A DNA stretch of 64,000 nucleotides, from the NCBI GenBank assembly GCA_033002965.1, contig JAURVB010003554.1, positions 1 to 64,000 on the forward strand. The letters are read 5' to 3'. The DNA comes from Piper betle (lineage: Eukaryota > Streptophyta > Magnoliopsida > Piperales > Piperaceae). The translations under genes and the position numbers were made by a program. Shown piece after piece: positions 24,649-35,762 of the stretch (positions are counted from its first letter, which is position 1; each line of letters starts with the position of its first letter). The notes beneath the pieces are model-generated. The model made no database searches. It worked only from the letters and a program-made list of their open reading frames with translations, and was not told the origin of the DNA.

Positions 24649-24841
24649 GTCCTAAGCTAACCTCATCATCTTCTTGATCTGCATTACCACTTCTTGTATC
24701 TGGTGGATCATCTATGGCCCAACTACTACTGGCTCATTATCTTGTACCAAACACACCGGGGATTGACATGGTTTGCTGTATAATGCCTCGAATGGTGTCA
24801 TTCCTATCGTGGCCTGATAGCTGTTGTTGCAAGAGAACTCC

Positions 24842-24993
24842 TATAACAACCCAGCCCAAATGCAATATAATGGGCCTAAGTCATTTCTTTCAAAGTGGTT
24901 AACCAAGTTAAAGATCTATAGTTCATTCTCACTTATAAATAGGATCTTATCCCAGTAGGTATTAGATGTGGGACTAAGTTGAGGGATCTCACA
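24842..24993 (-). mobile_element. Solo LTR of the TRIM family, inside integrase
   Basis: A 152-bp sequence from TATAACAACCCAGCCC to GGGATCTCACA. It is flanked by ACTCC on both sides (24837-24841 and 24994-24998). It matches the 153-bp LTRs at 49726-49878 and 50035-50187 throughout, including AATGGGCCTAAGTCATTTCT. Its first G is changed to A (TA instead of TG). It splits the integrase reading frame of the host element. Confidence 0.9.
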
Positions 24994-25620
24994 ACTCCAC
25001 TAGAGGTAAGTGCTCTTCCCAACTTCCACTAAAATCTAAAATGCATGTTCGGAGCAAATCTTCTAGGATTTGTATAGTTCTTTCATTTTGCCCATCTATC
25101 TGAGGGTGAAAGGTTGTGCTGAATCTCGATTCAGTACCCATAGCTACCTGAAAAGCTTTCCAAAATCGAGACGTGAACCTTGGGACCCTATCTGATATAA
25201 TCTCCCGTGGCACTCCATGTAGCCTGACTATCTTGTCCCAGTACAACGTGGCCAAAGTGATCAGTGGCTAATCCATACTGATTGGTATGAAATGTGCACT
25301 CTTTGTGAGTCGATCTACTATGATCTATATTGCATCCTTCTATAGGCGGGTCTTAGGAAAACCGACTACAAAGTCGTACACTATACTCTCCCACTTCCAC
25401 TTTGGGGTTCCCAATGGCTGTAGCATTCTAGCTGGGCGTACGTGCTCGACTTTCACTTGTTGGCACACCAAACATCTGGCAACTGCATCATATACCTCTT
25501 TTTTCATTCCTAGCCACCAATATGTTTGTCAGATATCTTGGTACATTTTCACTCCACCTAGATGCACTAGCATCTTGACGTGTGAGCTTCATGATGAATT
25601 ATACTTTGAAGTCCGAGACA
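24994..25620 (-). pseudogene. Gypsy integrase, core and zinc-binding domain
   Basis: Minus-strand order: a zinc-binding end, CLVCQQVKVEHVRPA (about 25420-25490), then a first catalytic Asp in SIVYDFVVGFPKT (about 25350-25390). The second Asp is in IISDRVPRFTS, and the catalytic Glu region is GQNERTIQILEDLLRTC (25020-25120). The core frame 24989-25255 is open, but stops lie between it and the zinc domain. A TRIM solo LTR interrupts the following part at 24993. In an active element this enzyme would insert the cDNA with the 5-bp staggered cut seen in the flanks. Confidence 0.85.
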
Positions 25621-25803
25621 CTCTAGAACTTTTAGCACAAAGAATTGACCTCTCAATCTGACTAACCCATCTGCATCTCTGGCCAATACTTGATGTGTTC
25701 TCTGTTCCAACCATTGCTTCAATTGTGGATCTGCTTCCTATGCAATCCTGATCTGCTCAAGTACACTTGATTGAATGGTCAGTCGCACCATCATTCTAAC
25801 CAA

Positions 25804-26230
25804 CTATCTCTGGCTCATAGTATACTGAGTCACTAACATTGTAAAGTACAAAACTCTTGGCTTCCTCCTCAACACATCTGCTACCATATTCACTTTGCCC
25901 ACATGGTACGCTTTATCAATCTCATAATCTGCTAACATCTCTAACCATCTTCTTTGTCTGCTGTTTAAATCCTTCTGCGTAAAGATATATTTCAGACTCT
26001 GATGATCTGTCAAAAGTCTGAAAGATGTTTCATACAAGTAGTGCCTCCATATTCTAAGTGCGAATATGATTGCTGCAAGTTCTAGGTTGTGTGTAGGATA
26101 GTTACACTCATGCACCTTGAGCTAGCAAGATGCATAAGCTATAACCTTATCCTTCTGTATTAAAACACAACCTAGTCCAATTCCGGAGGCATCTGTGTAA
26201 ACTACAAAATCCTCATGTCCCTCGGGCAAT
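25804..26230 (-). pseudogene. Gypsy RNase H
   Basis: The first catalytic motif, YTDASGIGLGCVL, reads from about 26195. Then come AYASC-stop-LKVHE, NYPTHNLELAAIIFALRIWR with the conserved Glu, LLTDHQSLKYIF with the next Asp, and ADYEIDKAYHVGKVNMVADV with the last His/Asp region. A TAG stop sits between ASC and LKVHE (about 26123-26125). The same stop occurs in the relic at 1327-2275. In an active element it degrades RNA in the RNA-DNA hybrid. Confidence 0.85.
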
Positions 26231-26303
26231 GTGAGGTAAGCGCCAGAGTCAATCTCTCCTTTAGCATCCTGAAACTCTACTCACATTCCTCTATCCATTT
26301 GAG

Positions 26304-27052
26304 TCATTCCTCTCTCCTTGTCAACCATGTAAGAGGGGCTGCTATGGAAGAGAAACCCTGAATAAACCGTCTATAGTACCCAGCTAGGCCTAGGAAACTC
26401 CAAACCTCCGAACCTCCGTAGGTATCTTTGACTGTTCCCACTATATTACTGCTTCTATCTTGGCTGGGTCTACTAAGATGCCTGATGCTGAGATGGTATG
26501 GCCAAGAAAGTTCACCTCTAACAGCCAAAATCTACACTTTGAAAACTTCTCGTACAACCTATGCTCTCTCAGCATCTGCAACACTATCTTTAGATGTTGC
26601 TCATGCTTTTCCCTCGATGAAGAGTATACTAGTATGTCATCTACAAAGACGATCACAAACTGGTCCAAATATGGACTGAACACTTTGTTCATCAAGTCCA
26701 TAAATGCTGCTGGAGCATTGGTCAATCCAAAATGCATGACCAAAAACTCATAGTGTCCATATTTGGTCCTAAATGAAATGTTCGAAATGTCTTCTGCTCT
26801 AATCATCAATTGGTAATATCCTACCCTCAAATCAATCTTCGAGAAGATGAATGTTGAGCTCAACTGATCAAATAGGTCATCAATGCAAGGAAGAGGGTAT
26901 TTATTCTTAATAGTCGCATGTTTTAGCATCTTGTAATTGATGCATAAACTCATGTTTCCATCCTTCTTCCTCACGAATAGCACAAACACTCGATCTGAAG
27001 AATCCTTGATCCAATAGTATCTGTTACTGTTGCTTGAGTTCCTTGACCTCAA
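26304..27052 (-). pseudogene. Gypsy reverse transcriptase
   Basis: The frame 26441-27052 holds the RT core: [50 protein letters not shown], the hydrophobic [11 protein letters not shown] segment and the active site [10 protein letters not shown] (the two Asp residues intact). VNFLGHTIS follows. The thumb region, SFLGLAGYYRRFIQGFS, lies in another frame at 26304-26528, so at least one shift or stop breaks the enzyme near 26440. It would copy element RNA into cDNA. Plus-strand frames over this stretch are shadows. Confidence 0.9.
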
Positions 27053-27206
27053 GAGGTGTCATCCTATACGGAGTTCTAGAAATTGGTTTATTCCATGCAT
27101 CAGCTTGATGGCAAGGTCTACCTCTCTATCTGGCGACAATCCAGTGTCTCCTCTGGGAATACGTCAGCGAATACTCTGACCACTAGAATCTCCTCATTGC
27201 TCGGCT

Positions 27207-27325
27207 TGTAACGACCGGGCCCAAAGCGCAACGTAATGGGCCTAAGTCATTTCTTTAAACTTGGTGAACCAAGTTTAAAGAAATGACTTAGCCCATTACG
27301 TTGCACTTTGGGCCCGGTCATTACA
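27207..27325. mobile_element. Palindromic TRIM LTR fragment with target duplication
   Basis: Two copies of the first about 56 bp of the TRIM LTR stand head to head: 27207-27262 reads TGTAACGACCGGGCCCAAAG onward, and 27270-27325 is its near-perfect reverse complement, ending CATTACA. Only a few bases form the loop. CGGCT flanks both sides (27202-27206 and 27326-27330). The unit has TG and CA ends and a 5-bp duplication like an integrase product, yet it holds only one LTR end, twice. Confidence 0.85.
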
Positions 27326-27559
27326 CGGCTTATCCCCTAAATCACTCTGCACAACCAAAACTAATGCTGCCATTATCAGCTCACTACCTCTACCTAGCAG
27401 TCTCACTGCATTCTAATAGGATAGTCATCCTTATTCTCAATCTTGACCTTCGAAGAGAAAGCAGTGTCTTCCATGGTGGAAAGTCACCATCTTTTTTCGG
27501 TAATCTATCATGGCTCCTTGCTTGGACATCTAGTTCATTCCAAATATCACATCAAATTC

Positions 27560-27900
27560 TTATAGCTTGAAAAATATCAAATCAGCTATAAGTTGTCGTT
27601 ATTGAATCTCAACATGGACATTACGCACAAACTCGCCCGTAGCAATCACACTGCCAGCGGGAGTGAACACTAATAGTGAATCTCCTAACTCTTCTATCTT
27701 ACAACCAATTCTAGTTGAGTGTGTGTGTGTGACAAAATAAATGAGTGCCTACGAGCCAGAATCAAATAAGACTCGTGCAAGTACAAAACCTACTGAGAAC
27801 ATGCCTATCACAATTGTCGTATCCTCAATTGCCTCTGCCAATGTGGTTGCATACATCCTCACTGGCTGTAGTTGTGCTAGGGCTAGTGATACAGCCTGAT
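27560..27900 (-). pseudogene. Gypsy aspartic protease remnant
   Basis: The minus strand reads ARVLFDSGS with the catalytic Asp-Ser-Gly triplet at 27755-27763. A TAG stop follows, then ALIYFV, and further on GCKIEELGDSLLVFTPAG near 27660-27720. The order between Gag (upstream) and RT (downstream) fits protease of a gypsy polyprotein. It would cut the Gag-Pol precursor. Confidence 0.7.
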
Positions 27901-28119
27901 TCTGAGCTAGCGGTGCCTATTGCCTACCCCTCGGCTATCTAGCTCGCCCTATAGCCATGTACCCTCTCTTGTTATGTCCCCTCTGCTGCTATCTCGGTGG
28001 TTGTAGGTCTTTGCCTCTCCGGCTTTGACCTTGGCCCTGTTAGCCTCTCTGCTATGGTTGTTGCTGGGGAGCTCGGAGTGCAAGTCTCTATGGAGGCACT
28101 GGAAATGCCAACTATTGGG

Positions 28120-29590
28120 TTTGGCCAATTGGACAAGTTGCAACTTTATGCCCTGGTTGACCGCAACTATAACAAACCCTAGTGCCTACTCTGCAATCTG
28201 CGACTTGATGTCTTAGCTGACCACAACTATAACAAACATTCATGCTTACTCTGCATTCACCACTATGATGATGTTGGCAATTTTGACAGAAGGGTGCTCT
28301 ATAGCCCTAGACTTGGCCATCCATAGCCCTCATGGCAACTATTGCGTCTATTCAACATCTCTATTGTGCTTCCTACTCTGGCTAATATAGCCTTGGATGT
28401 TGCTGCCTCTGGTCAAAATCCCAACAAGGTCTAGCAACTATAACTCGTTCTACCTTGCCTACAGCTCTCACAACATCACCGAAGGTAACAAACTTCCTAT
28501 CCAAATAGGCCATCTTGATCTCATGATGGATTCCTTCATAAAATCACTTTATCCTTCTTCCTTTTGTGGGGAAAAAATCCAGTGAGAATATCTCCAGAGC
28601 TCTAAACCTGGTCTCGTATTGCACCACTATTATGGTCCCTACTTCAATGTCAAAAATTCCTGCTCCTTCCTCTTCCTGAAATCTGGAGGAAAGTACTTTC
28701 CATCGAATTTCAGTCTGAATTCCTCCTTAGTGATATCCTAAGGTTGACGGTGAGCAAATGAGGAATTCTGCACTGAATCCCACCATACTCTTGCTTCATC
28801 CTAGAATGCCCCTATAATGATGTGTACTCTATGTTTCATCGGGCATCCCATACTCCCAAACACTCCTATGGCCGATGATATCCACAGGAATGCCTCTTCC
28901 ACATCCAACTTTCCAAAGAAAGGTCATCCACCATTCCTCAAGAACCTTTCATATTGGCATAGCTCTAGATTCCTTGCATTTATTGATCTATTTGATCCTT
29001 TTCTTACCTTATACTACAAAAACTGTAGTTATGTACCTGCTGATACACTGTCACATCCTATAGCTCCACTTCCATTTGAAGTATGCGTGCTACCTGCTAC
29101 TGTGGGTCCACTAACATTCGGTCTCATTCTCACCTAAAATGGGTCGATTAGAGGAGTCATTGTTGGTATGGCCCTCTGTTGCAAAAATGGAGGATGAGAT
29201 GGTGGTGAAGGGCCAATGGGAACTATTTGCTCTCCTCATGTCTCTTCATCTACTGCTAGTCTCTTCTCAGCTCTGGCTATTGAAAGAGCTATCTGCGTGA
29301 GCTCTCTCTTGAATTCCTCTTGGTTTTGCCACATCTATATCTGAACTTCAGCTAATCTGGCAATCAATGCATCTCTTTCTTGTCGACTGCTTCTACAATG
29401 ATGACTGTCACGGTGACTATCTTGCTGACGGCTCTCACTGCGTCAACTAACTGAAACTAGCACATTGACCTCTCCTAGTGGCACGGTGGTCCTCGTTTGA
29501 CTAGAGGTTGTGTCACTGTGACCATGGTCGGGACTCTTCTATATGGCCAATGGAGGAGTTGGTGCCCTAATCTACATCCTACGAGTCTAG
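28120..29590 (-). pseudogene. Gypsy Gag with tandem zinc knuckles
   Basis: Read on the minus strand, a Gag core is recognisable near 28640-28830 (ARVWWDSVQ, then ITKEEFRLKFDGKYFPPDF). Then come knuckle-like stretches: QNCQHHHSGEC (near 28260-28290), CYSCGQLRHQVADC (near 28195-28245, one Gly replaced by Arg) and CYSCGQPGHKVATC (28133-28174, intact Cys-X2-Cys-X4-His-X4-Cys). Many stops break it. Gag would form the particle and bind element RNA. Confidence 0.75.
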
Positions 29591-29769
29591 TTCATTGTCC
29601 TACTAGTACTCCCTACTCTAATCTGATCACCCTGTCACACCACTGTTTGGTAAGAAAATTTGCAAACCAAAAATATTAAGACAAAAAAATGCCTGCCAGT
29701 ACAGCTCAAAGCATCTTTTGTACACATGTAACCTGTAATGCATGTACCATCTTAATCAACTAAGAGTTA

Positions 29770-29781
29770 GCTTTGATACCA
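29770..29781 (-). promoter_or_regulatory. Primer binding site, initiator tRNA-Met type
   Basis: On the minus strand TGGTATCAAAGC matches the initiator tRNA-Met complement TGGTATCAGAGC with one change. It lies a few bases inside the 5' LTR end at 29786. Confidence 0.9.
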
Positions 29782-29785
29782 CATC

Positions 29786-32573
29786 TGTTACACCCCGTTT
29801 CAGTTCACCCGTGAACTACTTGGAAATGTTACCGATGACCGAACCTTTCACTAATCTGCTGGATTTAGTTAAGCCGACCCGGATCTACCCTCGGCATCTG
29901 AAGATGGTGTTGCAACATGCAAAGCATAGATGAGATACTTAGGTTCTAACATTGTCCTACATGCATGTCATGATATGCAACAAGTAGAAAAACAAACCAA
30001 AGATACAAAAAGTTCAAAATAAATATCTATTTTCAAAATGAAACGGATAGAGTCTCCCCTAAAAATGCAATAGAGGCCACCATGTCAACAATAAATGGTA
30101 TATGTTTATAGAAATAAAAATTGAAAACACCGTCTAAACACAACATGATTTTTACATTCTAGTTGTCTTCACTCTGTAGCTTGCACTGTCCATTTATCAC
30201 TTTTCATTTTCATTCACATGTAGAATATTTATAATAAATTCACAGAATAGAAAAGCAATTTCATCTACACAGTTCAATACATATCATCATCAATACATAC
30301 ACTCGGCGGGTACATGTGTGTGCGATTTCAGTACTGCTCTTCCGCAGTCCCGACAGCGCCCATTCCTCGTGGTTCTCACCTACATATATAATATAAAGAT
30401 GTCAGTAACGAGCGTTACCGGTACAAAAATAACTAATAACAAACAAACACAGGAAAGTTAACCCTCCTGTTGAATAACAACCTCATACACTTCCTCAAGA
30501 ACTCTCATAAGGGCAATAATGGGGGTCGTCGACCTCGGGTGGCAGCATCCCCTTTCTATATCATTCACTTTCCTTGGCCATTTAAACTATCCCTTTGCAC
30601 GGGAAAATCATTCGCTTTCCTCTTAGCCCTCTACATCCTCCGTATTACTCCTAACCCTGAGTATAGAGGCCAAGTACTCTCAGGCATGCCCCTTAAGTAC
30701 CCCTTTTACACCACAAGTCTAGACATGCGCTACACAACAATACTCATAAACCTCCACACTTCTTTGGGTTTGGGGAACTCAAAGCTAGGGGTTTCCCTCG
30801 TCACACATCTCACTAAAAAATGAAAAACTATTTATATATAGGCCTAGGTAGGGATTTCAATATAATTGGCCCGAAGGCATTATGAGCTGGATCTGAGTTT
30901 TGAAAATAAACTCGAGGCATGTCATCCTCGAGGGTTATTAATCCAAAAATACGATCAGCTAAATGGCCCGTGTAGAGTGGGATATGATAAATCCACCACT
31001 CGACACGTCTGCTTACTTGTTAAAACAAAACACAATAGAATGAGATAATAAATTGGGATCAAGTCTTAAATGGTTCTGGTAGAAGCTCGAATCATGGTTG
31101 TTCACCTATGCGGCAAGCTCCTACTCCGTACCTACACATCAAATCTAGAAGCTAATGCCCATTAACTGAATGATGCATCAAACTCATCATGACATCACAC
31201 TCACAACACAATCATCATCCATCAAACAATCAACAATCATAAGTGTAAAAATAATTCTAACTCATCCTATTCATAGCAATTTCATTATTTTTTTCTAAGT
31301 TACGTTGTGGTCAATTAGCAGGCTCAGATTTAATTTACTTAATTAGATCACTAAGATCCATTCACTATCAAGCAAATCATGCACATCATCACTTCATTCA
31401 CAATCAGGCATTCATCATGTCAAACAATCAATCCTAGCATGTTGTTCTAATACTTATCAATTTTAAATAATTTAATCAGAGGTAATTACCCCACGCGTCG
31501 TCGGCAATCGGCGACGAATAGGGTTTTGTCGTGCGTCTCAGAGCTCGAATTCGGTGCTTGGTAGCACTCTAAGTTCGATCGTGTTCAAGTGGATGAGTTT
31601 GACGGAAGATCCAGTGAATTCCAGCAAATCCGGTTTTGTGCCGGTTTTCGGTGGTTTTCTGGCATCTTTTCGATGGTTTTCCAGCCATTGTTGCTGGTGG
31701 CGGCTACCGGTGGGATTGAGGTGGTGTTGGGTACTGTTGGCACCGACTCAACGAGCCCAACGCGTTTACAACATTGACGAGGTTGGCGGAGGTGGCGGCT
31801 CACCGGGAAAAGGGAAAATAGGGGCAGTCGGTGATGGGTGATGAGATCCAACTAGGATGGGTGGTGCTCAGCTCCGCTTTGGTTAGGAAAGGTCGTGGGA
31901 AGGTTGGTGATGTTGAGGCAGTGACTGGATGGTGGTGGCGATGGTTGCCGGCGGGGGATCAGTGATAGGAGCACAGCACGGTCGCAGCCGCTTTGTCACA
32001 TCAAGGAGGCCGGTTGACAGCCGGATGGCGGGGGAAATGGTCGACGATGTTATGGCAGTGACTAGCGAAGTCAGCATCGAGGGTTTGGGGGAAGAAGAGA
32101 AGTGTCAGGGGAAGAAATGGTTCGTTGGAGATATTGTAAATAAAATTTTACTCAACTTTGCTCGAGTTAAAAATAATAACTAAGTCATAATATATTTTTA
32201 AAAAATCTAAAAAATTAGAGGAAAATCCCATAAAATATAACACACACCATAACATTAGAATGACATGTTTTATAACTAATAGCCCACCCAAACTACCCTA
32301 TAACGTGTCTTAATACATTATTTAGCCTAAAAAATTTCTATGATCAAATAAATAAAAAAATATACTGCATACTTTCATATACTTTGATAACTCATTTCTC
32401 ACTGTCTTTTCGACGTTATCATTATATACTCACGTACACTTGACTCTCATCGCTCATAACTCACGGTTGGCCTCAACTCAACATGCGATTCATTAAACTG
32501 ATTCAACTCGAATCGACGGGTGAATCGACTAGTTCACTGATGTAAAACTCTAAGTCGAGTCATGGGTTTTTCA
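29786..32573 (-). mobile_element. 5' LTR of the gypsy element
   Basis: It starts TGTTACACCCC at 29786 and ends GGGTTTTTCA at 32573. It is 2788 bp and pairs with the LTR at 19670-24167. A minus-strand TATA candidate lies at 30829-30840 (TATTTATATATA on the plus strand). The G-rich block 31680-32120 gives long chance frames on both strands. The ATATA duplication follows at 32574-32578. Confidence 0.9.
30829..30840 (-). promoter_or_regulatory. LTR TATA-box candidate
   Basis: On the minus strand TATATATAAATA stands in a conserved LTR block, with the equivalent in the 3' LTR near 20771-20780. Transcription toward gag would run leftward. Inferred from sequence form and position only. Confidence 0.45.
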
Positions 32574-33002
32574 ATATATCCATCAATAATTTTACTTCAC
32601 TTATGTTATCCACATTATTTAGTTACAAAGACTTAATAATAGTCATAACTTGAGTACAAATTTAAAATAGTTTTCCTTTCAAATATATATTATTTTTTAT
32701 TAACCAATTATCGTTATTTATTAATCATACCCCATATTACCGAATCATCCATAGTCATAGGTAGTATACTAAACAGAAATAACTTTAATTAGTGATCTCA
32801 AATATAATTAAAAGTCATAAGGGTATATGGGAAATATATTTGCTTCAAAAATCTCATCCAGTGGCAAAGAAAGTGCATTCTCTCACTTTCCTCATGGTTG
32901 AAAAAATGCACATGGTATGAATCACGCACTATGGTGAATATATATTCACTTAGAATATAACTAATGTAGAGCACTCCTTTATCAACACAATATAGACTTA
33001 AG
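32574..33002. other. AT-rich host DNA right of the gypsy element
   Basis: It begins with the right ATATA duplication. No gene or repeat boundary is seen before the tandem repeat at 33003. Confidence 0.4.
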
Positions 33003-33131
33003 TCTAATTATTACTCAAACAATTGACTTGAGACAATCAAACAAGTCCAATTATTACTCATAAGCAATTGACTTGAGACAATCAAACAAGTCCAATTATT
33101 ACTCAAGCAATTGACTTGAGAAAATCAAACA
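33003..33131. repeat. Tandem repeat, about 47-bp unit, three copies
   Basis: CAATTGACTTGAGACAATCA followed by AACAAGTCCAATTATTACTCA recurs nearly unchanged. The last copy is truncated after AAATCAAACAAAAC. Confidence 0.9.
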
Positions 33132-33217
33132 AAACAACTTATGTAATGTGAATGCTCATATCTGGCATGATAACATATATAGTTATGGGTAACCATATTA
33201 AATATTATAAGAAATAT

Positions 33218-33620
33218 CCTCATCTTGATCTCTATCAAAGTGACATACGTGATATGAAGTAATGATGCCTCATCTCCTAAAATATACGTACTATTCATTG
33301 TGTTAACATACATAGAAACAAAATAGTCAGTTTGATAATGATTGAGTGACTAAGATGGAATTTCTAACCTGCTATCTTCTTGCCTAGCAGGCAAAGATTA
33401 ACCTCCATGGAAAGACCAAGTCATTTGGATCAACATGGGGGTCCAAGTTCTTACTTTTTCATGTTTACAATCTGGTTCACTCGATTACTATTACTATTCA
33501 TCTTGATCTCTATCAAAGCGTCGTACGTGACATTAAGTATTGATGTCTCATCTCGTAAAATATATATATTATTCATTTGACATACTATTCATTGAGTTAA
33601 TATACATAGAAAAGAAATGT
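33218..33620. repeat. Pair of direct repeats of about 115 bp
   Basis: Copies at about 33218-33327 and 33498-33620 share CATCTTGATCTCTATCAAAG, TACGTGA, TCTCATCTC and ACATACATAGAAA or ATACATAGAAAAG. About 170 bp of unrelated sequence separates them. This may mark an old insertion or a local duplication. Confidence 0.7.
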
Positions 33621-33825
33621 AATTATTATTAACCAAAATTAGGAAATGACATTTAAAGTCTACAAAAATATATAAAAAAGAAAATCAAATAAAATATAAT
33701 TTCATCATCTTAACATGAGAAAGATACACATCTCTCGATATTGGTTTCGTCGAAGGATCAACAACCATCTGATGTGATCCGATGTGTAGAGATGTATTTC
33801 AAACTCACTTCTTTTCTCTAAACAA

Positions 33826-34210
33826 TGTCTCTTATAATTAATATAATTAATTAGAACCAAAATAAGAATAAATAATACATAGATCAATGTATGAAGTCTA
33901 ACTCTCTAATATGTCTTCCAAGTTTTTCAAGATCAATATTTGATTACTAAAACCAAACATAGTTTCTCAACTTATCTCTCCTCTCTTTGATTCTATAAAA
34001 TAACGTACGTACAAAACAATACGAGAGTTCTCTATATATATGAGTCATATTTATCCTTCCTAACTGATAAGAAGTTTTAAAAATTTTATCTCTTCCTTAT
34101 CTAATAAGGATATACATATATCTTTATATAAACTTAGATAAAATTTATTAAATATATTTATTTATAGTTGGTACACCATTACGGGTGTATTCATGTCATA
34201 TAAGCCAACA
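33826..34210. repeat. LTR-like dispersed repeat, copy 2
   Basis: Partner of 19047-19435 in the same orientation. It runs from TGTCTCTTATAATTAA to ATAAGCCAACA. The two copies bracket the gypsy element at 19670-32573 and may be the LTRs of an older element into which it jumped. Confidence 0.5.
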
Positions 34211-34780
34211 GGAAGAAACACATGAAACTATAATTTTAAATCCCCGCCATCGGGCCCTACCTAGCTTACCGAATATATATATACTGCTTTTAAATTTTGC
34301 ACAATTGACATCTTGGTACCAATTTTTTAATTTGAAATTTTCCCAAATTCAATTTTAACCCCAAAACCACAATATTTTAAAATTTTGGTGAAACCTGTCA
34401 ACCTAGTTAAATCAGATATACCATGTACATTACATGCTATAAATCTAGTATAATACCTCGATATTTATAAATTAAATATGCATTAAACCCATAAAATACT
34501 CAATCTCATTGAACAAAAACTAACATCAAGAGTATTGATACGAAGCAATGGTATATTTAGGGTTGCTAATTGAGCGAGCCACCTCGTGAGCATTTAGCGT
34601 TCGGCTCGGCTTGACTCGACTCAAAACTCGACATTTAAATGCTCGACTCGAACTCGAATCTTACGAGCCGAGCTTGAGCAAGGTCGTGTTCGACTTGACT
34701 CGACTCGGTTGTAACTCGAACTCGACTCGTAGTTCAACCCGAACTCGACTCAATAAAATAATATAATATTAGGGTAAAAT

Positions 34781-35714
34781 GAAGAAGAGCAAGGAGCAGA
34801 AAAAATTTTCTGCCCCAAGCTCTTCTAGGCCGTCCGATTATAAGGATGGCCCAGATTTCTTATTAAAAAAGAATTTTTAATACGCGTCGCCGCCGCCGCC
34901 ATGTCGCGGCCACCGCCCCGCCACTGACGCCGCCGCCCTCCCCCCTCCTTGCTTCCTCCCCCTCCCTCCTCCTCGCTCCCCTGCCGCGGACGCCGCCGCC
35001 CAGCCGCAGCCGCCCTGTCGCGGCAACCGCCCCGTCGCGGACGCTGCCACCCTCCCTCCTCTTCGCTCGCGCCGCCGCCCAGCCGCAGCCGCCCTATCAC
35101 GGCCACCGCCCCATCGGGGCCACTGCCCTGTCACGGACGCTGCCGCCCTCCCTCCTCTACGCTCCCCCGCCGCGGATGCCGCCGCCCAGCCGCGAACGGC
35201 AGCCCGCGACACAGTTTTTTTTCTTGTCGGGGCCGCCGCCGGCCAAATCCAGCCGCGACAGGCTGGACCTGGCCGACCCCGGACCAGATCTGGCCGAGGG
35301 ACAGCCAGGTCTAGCCTGTCGCAGCCGGATCTGGCCGCGGCTAACCACCCACAACCGGCCGTAGCCCGCCCGCATCTGGCGGCGGCCAGATCTGGACTTG
35401 GCGGGTGCCGGGGCGGGGGCCAGGGCATGGGCCGGGGCCGGGCTGGGCCGGGGCCGTGGCGGGCGCCAGGGCGGGGGTCGGGTCAGGCCAGATCGAGGCA
35501 AAGGGTCGGCCACCATCCCCCGCCACGGCGGCAGCGCTCCGACTCCGCCCCTCCATATGATCTGGACCATCCTTCTAATCGGACGGTCCAGATCATATTA
35601 AAATTTTTTTAAAAAAAAAACTAATAAATCTGGGTCGTCCTTGTAATCGGACGGCCCAGAAAATTGTGGCGCAGAGAGCTGATTTCCTGCCTCTGGCGCA
35701 GGAAATCGGCTCTC
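34781..35714. mobile_element. GC-rich foldback element with nested hairpin ends (copy 2)
   Basis: The architecture is as at 17543-18170. The left end has a hairpin with AGAAGAGC and GCTCTTCT arms (34783-34826), then GGCCGTCCGATTATAAGGATGGCC (34828-34852). The right end has GGTCGTCCTTGTAATCGGACGGCC (35632-35656) and the hairpin GAGAGCTGATTTCCTGC to GCAGGAAATCGGCTCTC. An extra copy of the GGACGGTCC hairpin lies at 35560-35592. The core 34885-35540 is very rich in GCC/CGC triplets, giving long chance frames on both strands. A (TA)n tract follows. Confidence 0.75.
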
Positions 35715-35716
35715 TT

Positions 35717-35720
35717 ATAT

Positions 35721-35760
<40 letters not shown>
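35717..35760. repeat. (TA)n microsatellite
   Basis: It lies directly right of the second foldback element, as the tract at 18194-18241 lies right of the first. Confidence 0.95.

Positions 35761-35762
<2 letters not shown>

Larger units (their letters stand above)
19670..32573 (-). mobile_element. Full-length gypsy retrotransposon (chromovirus-like), minus strand, inactive
   Basis: Both LTRs, the initiator-tRNA-Met primer site (29770-29781), gag, protease, RT, RNase H, integrase, chromodomain tail and polypurine tract (24168-24179) lie in minus-strand order. The 5-bp target duplication ATATA flanks it. Every protein part is broken by stops or shifts. Later insertions are a solo LTR (21551-23475), a short solo LTR (24842-24993) and a palindromic LTR fragment (27207-27325). 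The long LTRs, tandem Gag knuckles and chromodomain suggest a Tekay/Del-type chromovirus. That subfamily call is inference. Confidence 0.9.

Noticed and set aside
26428..26753. Plus-strand frames over the RT region
   Set aside because: The minus strand carries the RT motifs, including [10 protein letters not shown]; these are shadows.
34825..35612. Overlapping GC-rich frames of up to 183 codons
   Set aside because: Low-complexity Ala/Gly/Arg/Pro translation of the foldback core, open in several frames on both strands, with no domain.
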